A DNA stretch of 64,000 nt from Polynucleobacter sp. es-EL-1 (GCF_018687975.1 NZ_CP061310.1:310001-374000); one strand, 5' to 3'. Shown: positions 26,510 through 34,962, counted from the stretch's first letter. Translations and numbers: made by a program. The notes: generated from the sequence alone by a model not told the origin.

Positions 26510-27397
26510 ATGATCTTGCGTATTCTGGGTATTACCCTGCCAATCTTCGCGATCGTGTTCGCAGGTTTTGTATACGCAAGGTATAAAAAACCCAATATGA
26601 GTGGTGCCAATCACACCATTATTGATTTGGCATTACCCTGTTTTATTTTTATCTCTTTATCGGCTAAGCCACTGGATTTCACAAGCGCGGGCTATTTGGT
26701 GTTGGCGGCAGTATTGATCGTCGTTTTTTCTGGTCTATTGGCTTTGCCGCTGGCCAAATATTCCGGCACGGGAGCTAAAGCTTTACTGCCGTCCATCATG
26801 TTTACCAATGTCGGTCCGATTGGTATTCCGCTCACGGTCTTGGCGTTTGGGCAAGATGGATTGGCGCCATCAGTACTACTCATGGTGCTCTCCAATATTT
26901 TGATTTTCTCGCTGGGCTCGGCAGTGATGACAGGCAAGATGGATGCCAAAAGCATTTACGCCAGCCCCTTGGTATGGTCGATGGGTCTAGGTCTGTGGTT
27001 TGGTCACTATCAGATGACCTTGCCTGACTGGCTAGATACCTCGGTCACCATGGTCAGCACTATTTTGATTCCCCTGATGTTGATCTCTCTGGGCACTCGC
27101 CTAGCCGAAGGGAAAATCGAGCATGTCAAAGCGGGGGTCATTGCTACCGTGCTTTCTATTGTGTTGCGCTTAATAGTTGCCTACATGGTGATGTGGGCTT
27201 TCCCTCTGGAGCCCATTCAGAAGGGAGCACTGATCATATTTGCTGGTCTGCCCCCTGCGGTATTTAATTACATCTTGGCTGATCGCCATAATCAAGAACC
27301 TCATAAGGTAGCCTCCATCGTTATGGTGGGGCATCTGCTATCGGTGATCTATTTACCCTTGGTCATTTGGCTGGCTATTTACACCGGTACACCCTAG
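26510..27397 (+). CDS. AEC family transporter
   Basis: A 295-residue protein with about ten hydrophobic segments, two halves of five, as in auxin efflux carrier/AEC proteins such as MdcF and YfdV. Seen: LALPCFIFISLSAKPLD, MFTNVGPIGIPL and GALIIFAGLPPAVFNYILA, where prolines break the helices. Likely exports or imports organic acids. ATG 26510 is preferred over TTG 26504. Confidence 0.8.
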   Translation: MILRILGITLPIFAIVFAGFVYARYKKPNMSGANHTIIDLALPCFIFISLSAKPLDFTSAGYLVLAAVLIVVFSGLLALPLAKYSGTGAKALLPSIMFTNVGPIGIPLTVLAFGQDGLAPSVLLMVLSNILIFSLGSAVMTGKMDAKSIYASPLVWSMGLGLWFGHYQMTLPDWLDTSVTMVSTILIPLMLISLGTRLAEGKIEHVKAGVIATVLSIVLRLIVAYMVMWAFPLEPIQKGALIIFAGLPPAVFNYILADRHNQEPHKVASIVMVGHLLSVIYLPLVIWLAIYTGTP

Positions 27398-27463
27398 ATT
27401 GACGCCTGGCCCAATCGCATTGAAGTTACTCCCTTGGGATAAAACCTGTTTGTTAAAGTGGAT

Positions 27464-27482
27464 ATAAAGAAAGTTTCTTTAT
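27464..27482. promoter_or_regulatory. 9-1-9 palindrome upstream of the TRAP operon
   Basis: ATAAAGAAA, G, TTTCTTTAT, exactly palindromic around one base, in the 272-base gap before the TRAP binding-protein gene. The one-base centre suggests a protein-binding dyad rather than a transcript hairpin. The gap also carries GGAGATATTC twice exactly 100 bases apart (27559 and 27659), the second being the ribosome site of the TRAP gene. Confidence 0.4.
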
Positions 27483-27669
27483 CTGCCGGCTATTGGGTTG
27501 GCGGTGGTGGGGAGACCCTTGTAAATAAAGCCTTGGCTTAGTCTTGGCCTTTGGGATCGGAGATATTCAGCTCAGAACTAGCGTAAACCCCAATTGAGAA
27601 GCTTGTAGGGAGGAATACGATCTTCCGTGTAGCACTACCGATTAATAAGAGAAGAATTGGAGATATTCG

Positions 27670-28839
27670 ATGTCTATCACTGCCAAAGATGCAGCCCCTG
27701 TAGTTGTTCAAGAAGAAAACACAAGTCAATCCCGTAGAAAGTTTTTCAGCAAAGCGGGCGCCGCTGCTGTAGCTGTTCCACTGGCTGGCTTCCCAATGAT
27801 TTCCGTAGCTCAAGCTCCTGTTGTATTGAAAATGCAAGGTGCTTGGGGTGCAAAAGACGTCTTCAATGAAATGGCTGAAGACTACGTCAAAAAAGTAAAC
27901 GAAATGTCTGGCGGTAAGCTCAAGATTGATTACCTCGTTGGTGGTTCAGTGGTTAAACCATTTGAAGTAACCGACGCGGTTAGTAAGGGTGTTCTAGACG
28001 GTGGCCACCAAGTTGCGGTTTACTGGTACGGTAAGTCTAAAGTAGCCTCATTGTTTGGCTCTGGCCCAATTACTGGTGCTAATGCTGAGCAGACACTCGG
28101 CTGGATTCAGCGTGGCGGTGGCGATCAGCTCTATCAAGAGTTGCTCCAAAAGTTGAACCTGAACATCAAAGGTTTCTTTGCGTTCCCAATGCCAACTCAG
28201 CCATTAGGCTGGTTTAAAAAGACTCCACCAAAGAATGCTCAAGAGCTCGTTGGTTACAAGTATCGTACCGTGGGCCTTGCAGCTGACTTGATGCAAAGCA
28301 TGGGTATGAAAGTAACTCAGTTGCCAGGTGGCGAGATCGTTCCAGCGATGGAGCGTGGTGTGATTGATGCATTTGAGTTCAACAACCCAACTTCTGACCG
28401 TCGTTTCGGTGCTCAAGACGTGGCCAAGAACTATGTCATGGGCTCATTCCACCAAGCGATGGAATTCTTTGAAATCATTTTCAATAAGACTAAGTACGAT
28501 TCTTTGTCTCCTGAAAACAAGGCAATCCTCAAGTATGCAGCTGAAGCAGCTTCATCTTCAAATACTTGGATGGCTCAGGATTACTACTCTAAGGACTTGC
28601 AAGAGCTGATCACTAAGGACAAGGTGAAAGTTACACGTACACCAAAATCCATTATGGATGCACAACTTAAAGCTTGGGCTGATTTGACTGCTAAATTAAA
28701 TGCAGAAGACCCATTCTTCAAGAAGTGTGCTGATTCTCAATTGGCCTGGGCTAAGCGCGTTGCTTACTATGGCTTCTTGAATGACGCAGACTACAAAGCA
28801 GCATATGAGTATGTGTTCAAAACTAAGCTTCCAGTATAA
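27670..28839 (+). CDS. dctP: TRAP transporter solute-binding protein (TakP-like DctP), Tat-exported
   Basis: A 389-residue protein. It begins with a long N-region ending in SRRKFFSKAG (twin Arg at 22-23), then AAAVAVPLAGFPMISVAQA as the Tat-type signal. The mature part matches DctP/TakP receptors: GGSVVKPFEVTDAVSKGVLDGGH, TQPLGWFKK and LPGGEIVPAMERGVIDAFEF. TakP proteins bind 2-oxo acids with a metal ion, so an organic acid is the likely substrate (inference). GGAGATATTCG gives a good ribosome site. A terminator follows at once, a usual way to make more binding protein than permease. Confidence 0.92.
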   Translation: MSITAKDAAPVVVQEENTSQSRRKFFSKAGAAAVAVPLAGFPMISVAQAPVVLKMQGAWGAKDVFNEMAEDYVKKVNEMSGGKLKIDYLVGGSVVKPFEVTDAVSKGVLDGGHQVAVYWYGKSKVASLFGSGPITGANAEQTLGWIQRGGGDQLYQELLQKLNLNIKGFFAFPMPTQPLGWFKKTPPKNAQELVGYKYRTVGLAADLMQSMGMKVTQLPGGEIVPAMERGVIDAFEFNNPTSDRRFGAQDVAKNYVMGSFHQAMEFFEIIFNKTKYDSLSPENKAILKYAAEAASSSNTWMAQDYYSKDLQELITKDKVKVTRTPKSIMDAQLKAWADLTAKLNAEDPFFKKCADSQLAWAKRVAYYGFLNDADYKAAYEYVFKTKLPV

Positions 28840-28862
28840 AATACTGATCTAGTAATAAAGAA

Positions 28863-28891
28863 AGGCCGCTTTATTAGCGGCCTTTTTTGCA
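28863..28891 (+). terminator. Intrinsic terminator after TRAP binding-protein gene
   Basis: GGCCGC, TTTATTA, GCGGCC, TTTTTT. A strong GC stem with a T-run just after the binding-protein stop. The permease genes downstream are on the same strand, so it probably attenuates read-through instead of ending the operon outright. Confidence 0.85.
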
Positions 28892-28900
28892 GTATTAAAC

Positions 28901-28934
28901 AATGTCTCTAATATTTATCAGTATTAGAGACATT
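28901..28934 (+). repeat. 13-8-13 perfect inverted repeat in TRAP operon
   Basis: AATGTCTCTAATA (28901-28913), eight bases TTTATCAG, then the exact reverse complement TATTAGAGACATT (28922-28934). It is followed by a tandem nonamer CTAAAAGCG at 28939-28956. No T-run follows. Located between the binding-protein terminator and the dctQ start. Most likely an mRNA-stabilising hairpin or an operator. Confidence 0.7.
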
Positions 28935-28972
28935 AGTACTAAAAGCGCTAAAAGCGTACTGAGGAGAAAGCA

Positions 28973-29551
28973 ATGCTGGGTTATATCAAGTGGGTTGATG
29001 GCCTCTCGAAATCCATAGGCCATGCCTTTGGATGGACGGTAGTTCTATTGACCCTGGGAACTTGTTACGAAGTGTTTATGCGCTATGTGCTCAATAATCC
29101 AACGGATTGGGCATTTGATATGAGCTATATGTTTTATGGCGCATTGTTCATGATGGCAGGACCATACACACTATCTAAGGCCGCCATGGTCCGAGGCGAT
29201 TTTTTGTATCGCACCTGGAAAGAAACCACCCAGGCCAAGGTTGATCTTGTCTTGTACTTTCTCTTCTACTTCCCTGGTATTTTGGCCTTGATTATTATTG
29301 GCGGTCGCTATGGTTTTGATGCCATGATGATTCGCGAGGTCAGTGTGAATAGTCCGGTTGGGGTGCCCGTTTGGCCTCTCAAAATGGTGATCTTCTTTGC
29401 AGGTTTAGGCTTGTTTATGGCTGGAACCGCTGAAGTGTGTCGTTGCCTCATTTGCATCAAAACAGGCAGCTGGCCTTTTAGAGATCAGGACGTCAAAGAA
29501 CTCGAAGAAGTTCTTATTGAAACCCATTCAACTAAAGTGGAAAGCACATAA
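28973..29551 (+). CDS. dctQ: TRAP transporter small permease subunit
   Basis: A 192-residue protein with four transmembrane helices and the conserved family features RYVLNNPTDWAFDMSYM and GPYTLSKAAMVRGDF. DctQ is required for TRAP transport together with DctM. ATG 28973 lies behind GAGGAGAAAGCA. Its TAA shares a base with the dctM start (TAATG). Confidence 0.9.
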   Translation: MLGYIKWVDGLSKSIGHAFGWTVVLLTLGTCYEVFMRYVLNNPTDWAFDMSYMFYGALFMMAGPYTLSKAAMVRGDFLYRTWKETTQAKVDLVLYFLFYFPGILALIIIGGRYGFDAMMIREVSVNSPVGVPVWPLKMVIFFAGLGLFMAGTAEVCRCLICIKTGSWPFRDQDVKELEEVLIETHSTKVEST

Positions 29552-30963
29552 TGAGTGATCCAGTCATCGCCCTCTTTATGTTGGGCTTATTTATTGTCTT
29601 TATTTTTCTGGGATTCCCAATCGCCTTCACCCTGATGGCTATGGGTATCGGTTTTGGTTTTTACGCCTATTACGATCCAGTCCTCTCTTTTTTAGATAAC
29701 CGCATCTTCTACCTATTTGTGCAAAACACATTTAGTGTGATGAACAACGATGTCTTGATATCGATACCCCTGTTCTTGTTTATGGGTTACATCATTGAGC
29801 GCGCCAATATTTTGGATCGACTCTTTTTGAGTTTGCAAACTGCTTTAAGACATGTGCCTGGATCCATGGCAGTTGCTGCTTTGATTACCTGTGCATTGTT
29901 TGCGACTGCTACCGGTATTGTGGGCGCAGTGGTGACTTTAATGGGCCTGTTGGCTTTGCCATCGATGCTCAAAGCAGGTTACGACCAAAAGTTGGCAGCC
30001 GGCGTTATCACCGCCGGCGGTACTTTGGGTATTTTGATTCCACCATCCATTATGTTGATTGTGTATGCCGCTACTGCTGGCGTATCCGTGGTCAAGCTCT
30101 ACGCTGCCGCCATGGTGCCTGGCTTCTTATTGGCAGGCTTGTATTTGGTGTACGTGATTGTGCGTGTGGTGATTAACCCATCATTAGCACCTAAGCCAAA
30201 AGATGTAGATAACGTTGGTTTTTGGGATGGCTTTAAATTACTAGTAACGGCATTCTTCCCATTAGCCTTGTTGATCTTGGCGGTTCTCGGCTCTATTTTG
30301 TTTGGCTTGGCAACTCCAAGTGAAGCAGCGGCAATGGGCGCGCTAGGTGGAACGATGTTGGCAGTTGCCTACAAGGCATTTACTTGGCACCGTCTGCGTG
30401 AGTCTGTGTACTTGACTGCGAAGACTTCAGCGATGGTATGTTACTTGTTCGTCGGTTCATGGACATTCTCATCCGTGTTTTCTTATTTGGGTGGCGAGCA
30501 CCTGATTAAAGATTTCATGATGTCAATGGACTTGAACACCGTTCAGTTCTTGATCATCGCTCAGTTAATCATCTTCATCCTGGGCTGGCCACTAGAGTGG
30601 AGCGAGATCATCATTATTTTCGTGCCGATCTTCTTGCCACTCTTAGCTCACTTTAATGTTGATCCATTGTTGTTTGGTATCTTGATTGCCGTGAACTTGC
30701 AAACCTCTTTCTTGACGCCGCCCATGGCCATGTCGGCCTACTACCTCAAAGGGGTGGCGCCGCCAGAATTGGCTTTGTGGACGATTTTCAAGGGATGCTT
30801 TCCGTTCTTAGGCATGGTGCTCGTTACCTTAGTGCTGGTATATGCACAGCCAGTATTGGTAACTTGGTTGCCCGATATGCTCTACAACAATGAAGAGGTT
30901 TCCGCCCCTTACGATCCAAATGATCCTAGCGCAGTGAACCCTGAATTCTTAATGAGTAAGTAA
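29551..30963 (+). CDS. dctM: TRAP transporter large permease subunit
   Basis: A 470-residue protein with about twelve transmembrane helices. Seen: MNNDVLISIPLFLFMGYI, TATGIVGAVVTLMGLLALP, TAGGTLGILIPPSIMLIVYA (the classical DctM motif) and LQTSFLTPPMAMSAYYL. It is the Na+-coupled subunit. Length is slightly above average because of a polar C-terminal extension after the last helix. The amidase-like gene follows six bases later. Confidence 0.92.
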   Translation: MSDPVIALFMLGLFIVFIFLGFPIAFTLMAMGIGFGFYAYYDPVLSFLDNRIFYLFVQNTFSVMNNDVLISIPLFLFMGYIIERANILDRLFLSLQTALRHVPGSMAVAALITCALFATATGIVGAVVTLMGLLALPSMLKAGYDQKLAAGVITAGGTLGILIPPSIMLIVYAATAGVSVVKLYAAAMVPGFLLAGLYLVYVIVRVVINPSLAPKPKDVDNVGFWDGFKLLVTAFFPLALLILAVLGSILFGLATPSEAAAMGALGGTMLAVAYKAFTWHRLRESVYLTAKTSAMVCYLFVGSWTFSSVFSYLGGEHLIKDFMMSMDLNTVQFLIIAQLIIFILGWPLEWSEIIIIFVPIFLPLLAHFNVDPLLFGILIAVNLQTSFLTPPMAMSAYYLKGVAPPELALWTIFKGCFPFLGMVLVTLVLVYAQPVLVTWLPDMLYNNEEVSAPYDPNDPSAVNPEFLMSK

Positions 30964-30969
30964 GTAAAG

Positions 30970-32316
30970 ATGAGTGACGCAGTCATTACCTTAAATCAGT
31001 TAGATGTACCCAAAATTCGAGAGTTGATCTCGACTGGGTCATCTAGCTGCGTTGAGCTCACCGATTTGTTTTGCCAGCAGGCAACAGGGGTCGATGAAAA
31101 AATGACTGCGCTCGCTTTTTTTCATCCCAAAGCCATTTTGCGGCAAGCAGCTTTAGTAGATGATGGGCATGCACGTGGCTTAAATCACTCAGCTAGGCTT
31201 GAAGGCGTTCCGGTTGCACTGAGTGACAACATTGATTCCATTGATATGTTTTCCACTATCGGATCTCCCTTATTAGAGGGGCGTCATCCGCGTTGGGATG
31301 CATCCCTTGTTAAGCGTTTGCGAGATGATGGCGCAATTACTTTTTGCAAATCCAAGATTGCTGAATTTAATCTTGGCCAATCGCCAGAAGTTTCTAACCC
31401 ATTAGACCTTGAGCGACAAGTTGGCTTAGCTGCCGGAGCTGCCGCTGCTTTAGTGGCTTGCGGTATCGTGCCAGTTGCAGTCGGAACCCAATCGCTGGGA
31501 TCGATTGCCGAGTCTGCATCTTATTGTGGCGTAGTGGGCTTTAAGCCTAGCAGTCGCTTAATCTCACAATCAGGCATCTTTCGGGCTTCAAAAACACTCG
31601 AACAAGTTGGCATCTTTAGTAAGACTGTAGAAGATGCCGCATTGCTAGCTGAGATTGTCTTGGGTTCTGATGAGCAAGATCCAGATACTAAAGGTGTACT
31701 CCCAAGACCACTCTTGGCAATTTGCAAAGAAGAGATTCCTTTTAAACCCAACTTTGTTTTCTTGAAAACGCCGGATTGGGTTGATATGGACCCAGAGGCA
31801 AAAGAAGCAATTGAAGCTTTGCTAGAAGAGCTTGCCGATCAAATCACCATTATTGACTTACCGGAATCTACCGTTCAGTCAAAAGAATGGCATGAGCTCA
31901 TTGTGCAGGCCGAGTTCACACAGGCCGTAGAAACACAAGAGCGTCAAATCTCCAAAAAGCCTCCCAAGAGAATTGCGGACATGATCAAAGCAGGCTCGAA
32001 GATCACTGCGCAAGAATACCTCCGAGCACTCAATGCGATTGAAATGGTATCAAGCAGTTTTGATGAGTTCTTTGACCGCTTTGACTGTATCTTGACGCCT
32101 TCAAGCTTAGGCTTTGCACCATTGAAATCTGAAGCAGCAAGACCTAGTAGTTTGGCAAACTCTCTTTGGGCTGTTACTGGTATGCCAACGATTAGCTTAC
32201 CCATTTTGCAATCAGGCACAGGGCTTCCTTTGGGAGTTCAGTTGACTGGTAAACAATTCGACGATGCTCGTCTCTTAAGGACGGCGCGTTGGTTTTTAAA
32301 TCACTTCAATCAATAA
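30970..32316 (+). CDS. Amidase-signature-fold protein with degenerate active site
   Basis: A 448-residue protein with the overall amidase-signature layout (EGVPVALSDNID, SYCGVVGFKPS, LTPSSLGFAP, TGMPTISLPI). The catalytic triad is not complete. The family Lys of VAVKDNID is Ser85. The GGSSGGSAAA loop reads GLAAGAAAAL, so the cis-Ser is Ala155. The nucleophile Ser is kept at Ser178 (SLGSI), and Arg of the usual GGSIR is Ala. It is therefore probably not an amidase in the normal sense. Position at the end of a TRAP operon suggests a link to the imported substrate. It remains intact, so it may bind a ligand or have a different chemistry. Confidence 0.85.
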   Translation: MSDAVITLNQLDVPKIRELISTGSSSCVELTDLFCQQATGVDEKMTALAFFHPKAILRQAALVDDGHARGLNHSARLEGVPVALSDNIDSIDMFSTIGSPLLEGRHPRWDASLVKRLRDDGAITFCKSKIAEFNLGQSPEVSNPLDLERQVGLAAGAAAALVACGIVPVAVGTQSLGSIAESASYCGVVGFKPSSRLISQSGIFRASKTLEQVGIFSKTVEDAALLAEIVLGSDEQDPDTKGVLPRPLLAICKEEIPFKPNFVFLKTPDWVDMDPEAKEAIEALLEELADQITIIDLPESTVQSKEWHELIVQAEFTQAVETQERQISKKPPKRIADMIKAGSKITAQEYLRALNAIEMVSSSFDEFFDRFDCILTPSSLGFAPLKSEAARPSSLANSLWAVTGMPTISLPILQSGTGLPLGVQLTGKQFDDARLLRTARWFLNHFNQ

Positions 32317-32331
32317 CTGGAACTATTGAAT

Positions 32332-32502
32332 ATGAAAAAATTATTCCCACCTTTATTAGCATTAGGTTTATTGCTATTTTTCTTTTTAGCCTACATTCTC
32401 AAGCTGAAGCAGTTCGATTTATTGCTTTTGCTCACCTTTGGTATTGGCCTGGCTGTATATGACTTTTATCTTTCTTATAAAGACAACAAAGATCAGCGCT
32501 AA
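32332..32502 (+). CDS. Small two-helix membrane protein
   Basis: A 56-residue frame from ATG 32332 to TAA 32500-32502. It starts MKKLFPPLLALGLLLFFFL, has a second hydrophobic stretch (residues 28-43) and a polar tail YKDNKDQR. Begins 16 bases after the amidase-like gene on the same strand, so it is probably the last gene of the TRAP operon. Not recognised. The Leu/Phe-rich regular pattern and clean spacing argue for a real gene. Confidence 0.55.
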   Translation: MKKLFPPLLALGLLLFFFLAYILKLKQFDLLLLLTFGIGLAVYDFYLSYKDNKDQR

Positions 32503-32518
32503 TCCGTTTTAAATGCGA

Positions 32519-32558
32519 TTGCTTGTGCTGTAGGCTGATAAGTCGACAGTACAAGCAA
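32519..32558. terminator. Hairpin between convergent genes (bidirectional terminator candidate)
   Basis: TTGCTTGTGCTGT at 32519-32531 pairs with ACAGTACAAGCAA at 32546-32558 with a single G-T pair in thirteen. It lies between the small membrane protein and a minus-strand gene. There is no T-run on the plus side, so termination efficiency is doubtful. Confidence 0.4.
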
Positions 32559-32575
32559 GTGATGTGATTCCTGAT

Positions 32576-33145
32576 CTAGGGCTGAAGTAGCCCAATAGCC
32601 TCCCGAATGAGGAGTGCGCGATAAGCCATGTAGATGGCAACAAGTACAAATCCCGATAAAAATAGTTTTGGTATTAAGGCGCCTTCGCTGACCAATTCTG
32701 AGTTCAGTAGCCCTATTGCCACCGCTAAAAAGAATAGCGCACCTAGCGCCAACATAACCCAGCTCTCTGCCCCGACGACTTGTTGGGTTTGGTTACGGTA
32801 CGCCAGTACTTGAAATGCCGTCTTTGTCTGATACCCTGAAACTGTCACGCTATCGCCATCGCCAATCTTCATTGGCGAAGAGAACTTTGCCTCAATAGCT
32901 TGATCACCTAAGTGAAAACTGGAAATATAAAAACGCTGGTAGTAGACCGAGGAGTGATCGTGAGTTGGTTTCTCGGGATTCACGTACTCTAACAATCCAC
33001 TTTGCAGATTACTCACTGTCCCCGATATTGATTTCACGGAACTTGAGAGTAGGGCGCTCGGTTTGGAAAAGGTCATGAAGAACACTCCCAATAATATAAA
33101 GATAGCAATGATGAGCAGCGACCCCATAGGCTTTCGCATTCTCAT
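32576..33145 (-). CDS. Hypothetical membrane protein of the sulfur locus
   Basis: A 189-residue protein with an N-terminal hydrophobic helix (residues 9-26), an extracytoplasmic-type domain of about 90 residues, and two more helices near the C-terminus (130-148 and 160-176). The middle has VTVSGYQTKTAFQVLAY, which looks like a small beta-rich domain. The topology recalls uncharacterised DUF-type membrane proteins; I cannot name the family. Its ATG overlaps the TauE/SafE stop (ATGA), so both are expressed together and it may help the exporter. Confidence 0.65.
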   Translation of the reverse strand: MRMRKPMGSLLIIAIFILLGVFFMTFSKPSALLSSSVKSISGTVSNLQSGLLEYVNPEKPTHDHSSVYYQRFYISSFHLGDQAIEAKFSSPMKIGDGDSVTVSGYQTKTAFQVLAYRNQTQQVVGAESWVMLALGALFFLAVAIGLLNSELVSEGALIPKLFLSGFVLVAIYMAYRALLIREAIGLLQP

Positions 33146-34002
33146 GAGATGGCAAATAATGCCTGTAGCCCAGGATATTGTTCATAGAGATTAAAACTTC
33201 CTTTACCTAGCAGGCTAAAGGCAATCAATAGGGTAAAGATCGCAAATATCAGCTGAATATTAGGCCCACTCAGTTTCTTGCCGATAAGTTGCCCCAAGAG
33301 TAAGCCAGCAAGGGCGGCAATGGAGAAGGGGGCGGCGACAGGAATATTGAGCGTTCCTTGGATGGCCGAGAAAACAGCGCCACCACCAGTAATGATGGCA
33401 AGAACTCCCAAGGAGGTCGCCACAATCGATTTGACAGGTAGATCGGTATAGCGTTTTAAGGCAGGAACAATAATAAAACCGCCACCAACCCCTAGTAACC
33501 CAGAAAATAGTCCTGCAAGTCCGCCTGCAAACATGAGTGATCTGGCGCAAGGTAGCGTCCAGACTAGCTTACCGACGACTGGATGAACTAGGCATGGAGG
33601 AGGTTTGCGAGATACTTCTTCTATTCCTTGAATATCTCGACGAGCCTGCATGAGTAAGCGTATCGCCACATAAAGCAAGATTAAGCTAAAGAGAATCTGT
33701 AGCGGCGCATTGGGAATCTGAGGAGCTAGCCAAAGCCCAAGTGGCGAGAGAATAAGACCAAAAATGGCCATAAAGCCAGCTGCCTTATAGCGCAGCGTCT
33801 TGTTCCGCAATCCTAATATTGCCCCAATGGATGAGGCCAGTGCCACTGCGCAGAGGGCAATGGGAGCTGCTTCCGCTACCGTGAGGTGTAAGAAAAAGAC
33901 CAGCAAAGGGACCGATAAAATGCCGCCACCTGCTCCAGTAAGACCCATTAAGAGCCCTACCAAAACGCCAAGCGCTGGGGCGAGTATATTTGCGTAATCC
34001 AT
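33142..34002 (-). CDS. TauE/SafE family sulfite/sulfur-compound exporter
   Basis: A 286-residue protein with about eight helices in two repeats. Seen: GVLVGLLMGLTGAGGGILSVPLL at residues 12-34 and FSGLLGVGGGFIIVPAL in the second half; both GxGGG motifs are the family hallmark. Members export sulfite, sulfoacetate or thiosulfate-like anions. It is divergent from the persulfide dioxygenase-like gene, sharing the AT-rich operator at 34019-34047, so it should clear sulfur oxyanions made by that enzyme (inference). Confidence 0.86.
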   Translation of the reverse strand: MDYANILAPALGVLVGLLMGLTGAGGGILSVPLLVFFLHLTVAEAAPIALCAVALASSIGAILGLRNKTLRYKAAGFMAIFGLILSPLGLWLAPQIPNAPLQILFSLILLYVAIRLLMQARRDIQGIEEVSRKPPPCLVHPVVGKLVWTLPCARSLMFAGGLAGLFSGLLGVGGGFIIVPALKRYTDLPVKSIVATSLGVLAIITGGGAVFSAIQGTLNIPVAAPFSIAALAGLLLGQLIGKKLSGPNIQLIFAIFTLLIAFSLLGKGSFNLYEQYPGLQALFAIS

Positions 34003-34018
34003 TGTTTCTGATTTTAGA

Positions 34019-34047
34019 TTAATATAGTATATAAATATATATATTAA
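34019..34047. promoter_or_regulatory. BigR/SqrR-type operator in the divergent promoter
   Basis: TTAATATA at 34019-34026 and its exact reverse complement TATATTAA at 34040-34047 flank an AT-only core (GTATATAAATATA). BigR of Xylella and Agrobacterium represses blh operons by binding AT-rich TATA-type palindromes. The site lies 17 bases upstream of the TauE/SafE start and 29 bases upstream of the persulfide dioxygenase-like gene, so it can block both promoters. Confidence 0.72.
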
Positions 34048-34075
34048 ATCGCGTTTTTACATTAAGGATCTCATT

Positions 34076-34948
34076 GTGAGCTCAAACTCCCAAGCTGTCA
34101 TACATCACTTTTTTGACCCAGAAACATGGACTTATACCTATGTCGTCTATGAAGATGTGGGCAGCCCTTGTGTCATCATCGATTCAGTACTCAATTACGA
34201 TCCCAAATCTGGCAGAACAAAGACCAAGTCAGCAGATGAAGTTATTGCTTTTGTTCAATCTAAGCAACTGCAGACCACTTGGATCTTGGAGACTCATGCC
34301 CATGCAGATCATTTAACGGCAGCCCCTTATTTACAAAGCCAGTTGGGTGGCAAGATTGTGATTGGGGATCACATTACCAATGTGCAAACCGTCTTTAAAG
34401 GGGTATTTGGCCTCGATGAGCAATTTGATACCCATGGCGCTCAATTTGATCATTTGCTCAAAGATGGTGAGTCACTCGCTTTTGGCAATCTCTCATTAAA
34501 AGCTTTGTATGTTCCTGGCCACACTCCAGCCTGCATGGCCTATGTGATAGGGGATGCCATTTTTGTAGGGGATACCTTGTTTATGCCGGATGTGGGTTCA
34601 GCACGTTGTGATTTTCCGGGTGGAAATGCCAATATGCTTTATCAATCAGTGCAAAAGATCTTGGCCTATCCATCAGAAACCAAGCTATATATGTGTCATG
34701 ACTATCCTCCAGCTACTCGTCAAGCGCAGTGCATGAGTACGGTTGGCGATGAGAAAAAGCACAATATTCATGTTCATGACGGCATTACAGAAGAGCAGTT
34801 TGTGCAAATGCGCACCGCTCGTGATAAAACCTTGGAAATGCCGACACTTATATTGCCCTCCATTCAGGTAAATATCAGAGCGGGGCATTTTCCTGAGCCA
34901 GACGCTAATGGCGTTTCCTACTTAAAGATTCCCTTAAATGCCCTATAA
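34076..34948 (+). CDS. Persulfide dioxygenase-like MBL-fold protein (Blh/ETHE1 family)
   Basis: A 290-residue metallo-beta-lactamase fold protein. Seen: FDPETWTYTYVVYED near the start, HAHADH (residues 74-79), GHTPACMAYVI, GDTLFMPDVGSARCDFPGG (the ETHE1/Blh hallmark), and CHDYPP. Such proteins use one iron to oxidise glutathione persulfide to sulfite and glutathione. The GTG start at 34076 follows AAGGATCTCATT. The gene is followed by the ArsR-type repressor 14 bases later. Confidence 0.88.
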   Translation: MSSNSQAVIHHFFDPETWTYTYVVYEDVGSPCVIIDSVLNYDPKSGRTKTKSADEVIAFVQSKQLQTTWILETHAHADHLTAAPYLQSQLGGKIVIGDHITNVQTVFKGVFGLDEQFDTHGAQFDHLLKDGESLAFGNLSLKALYVPGHTPACMAYVIGDAIFVGDTLFMPDVGSARCDFPGGNANMLYQSVQKILAYPSETKLYMCHDYPPATRQAQCMSTVGDEKKHNIHVHDGITEEQFVQMRTARDKTLEMPTLILPSIQVNIRAGHFPEPDANGVSYLKIPLNAL

Positions 34949-34962
34949 GAAATAACCCACTT

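Noticed and set aside
27538..27837. Minus-strand open frame of 99 residues across the TRAP binding-protein start
   Set aside because: It overlaps the Tat signal region antisense and has no family features.
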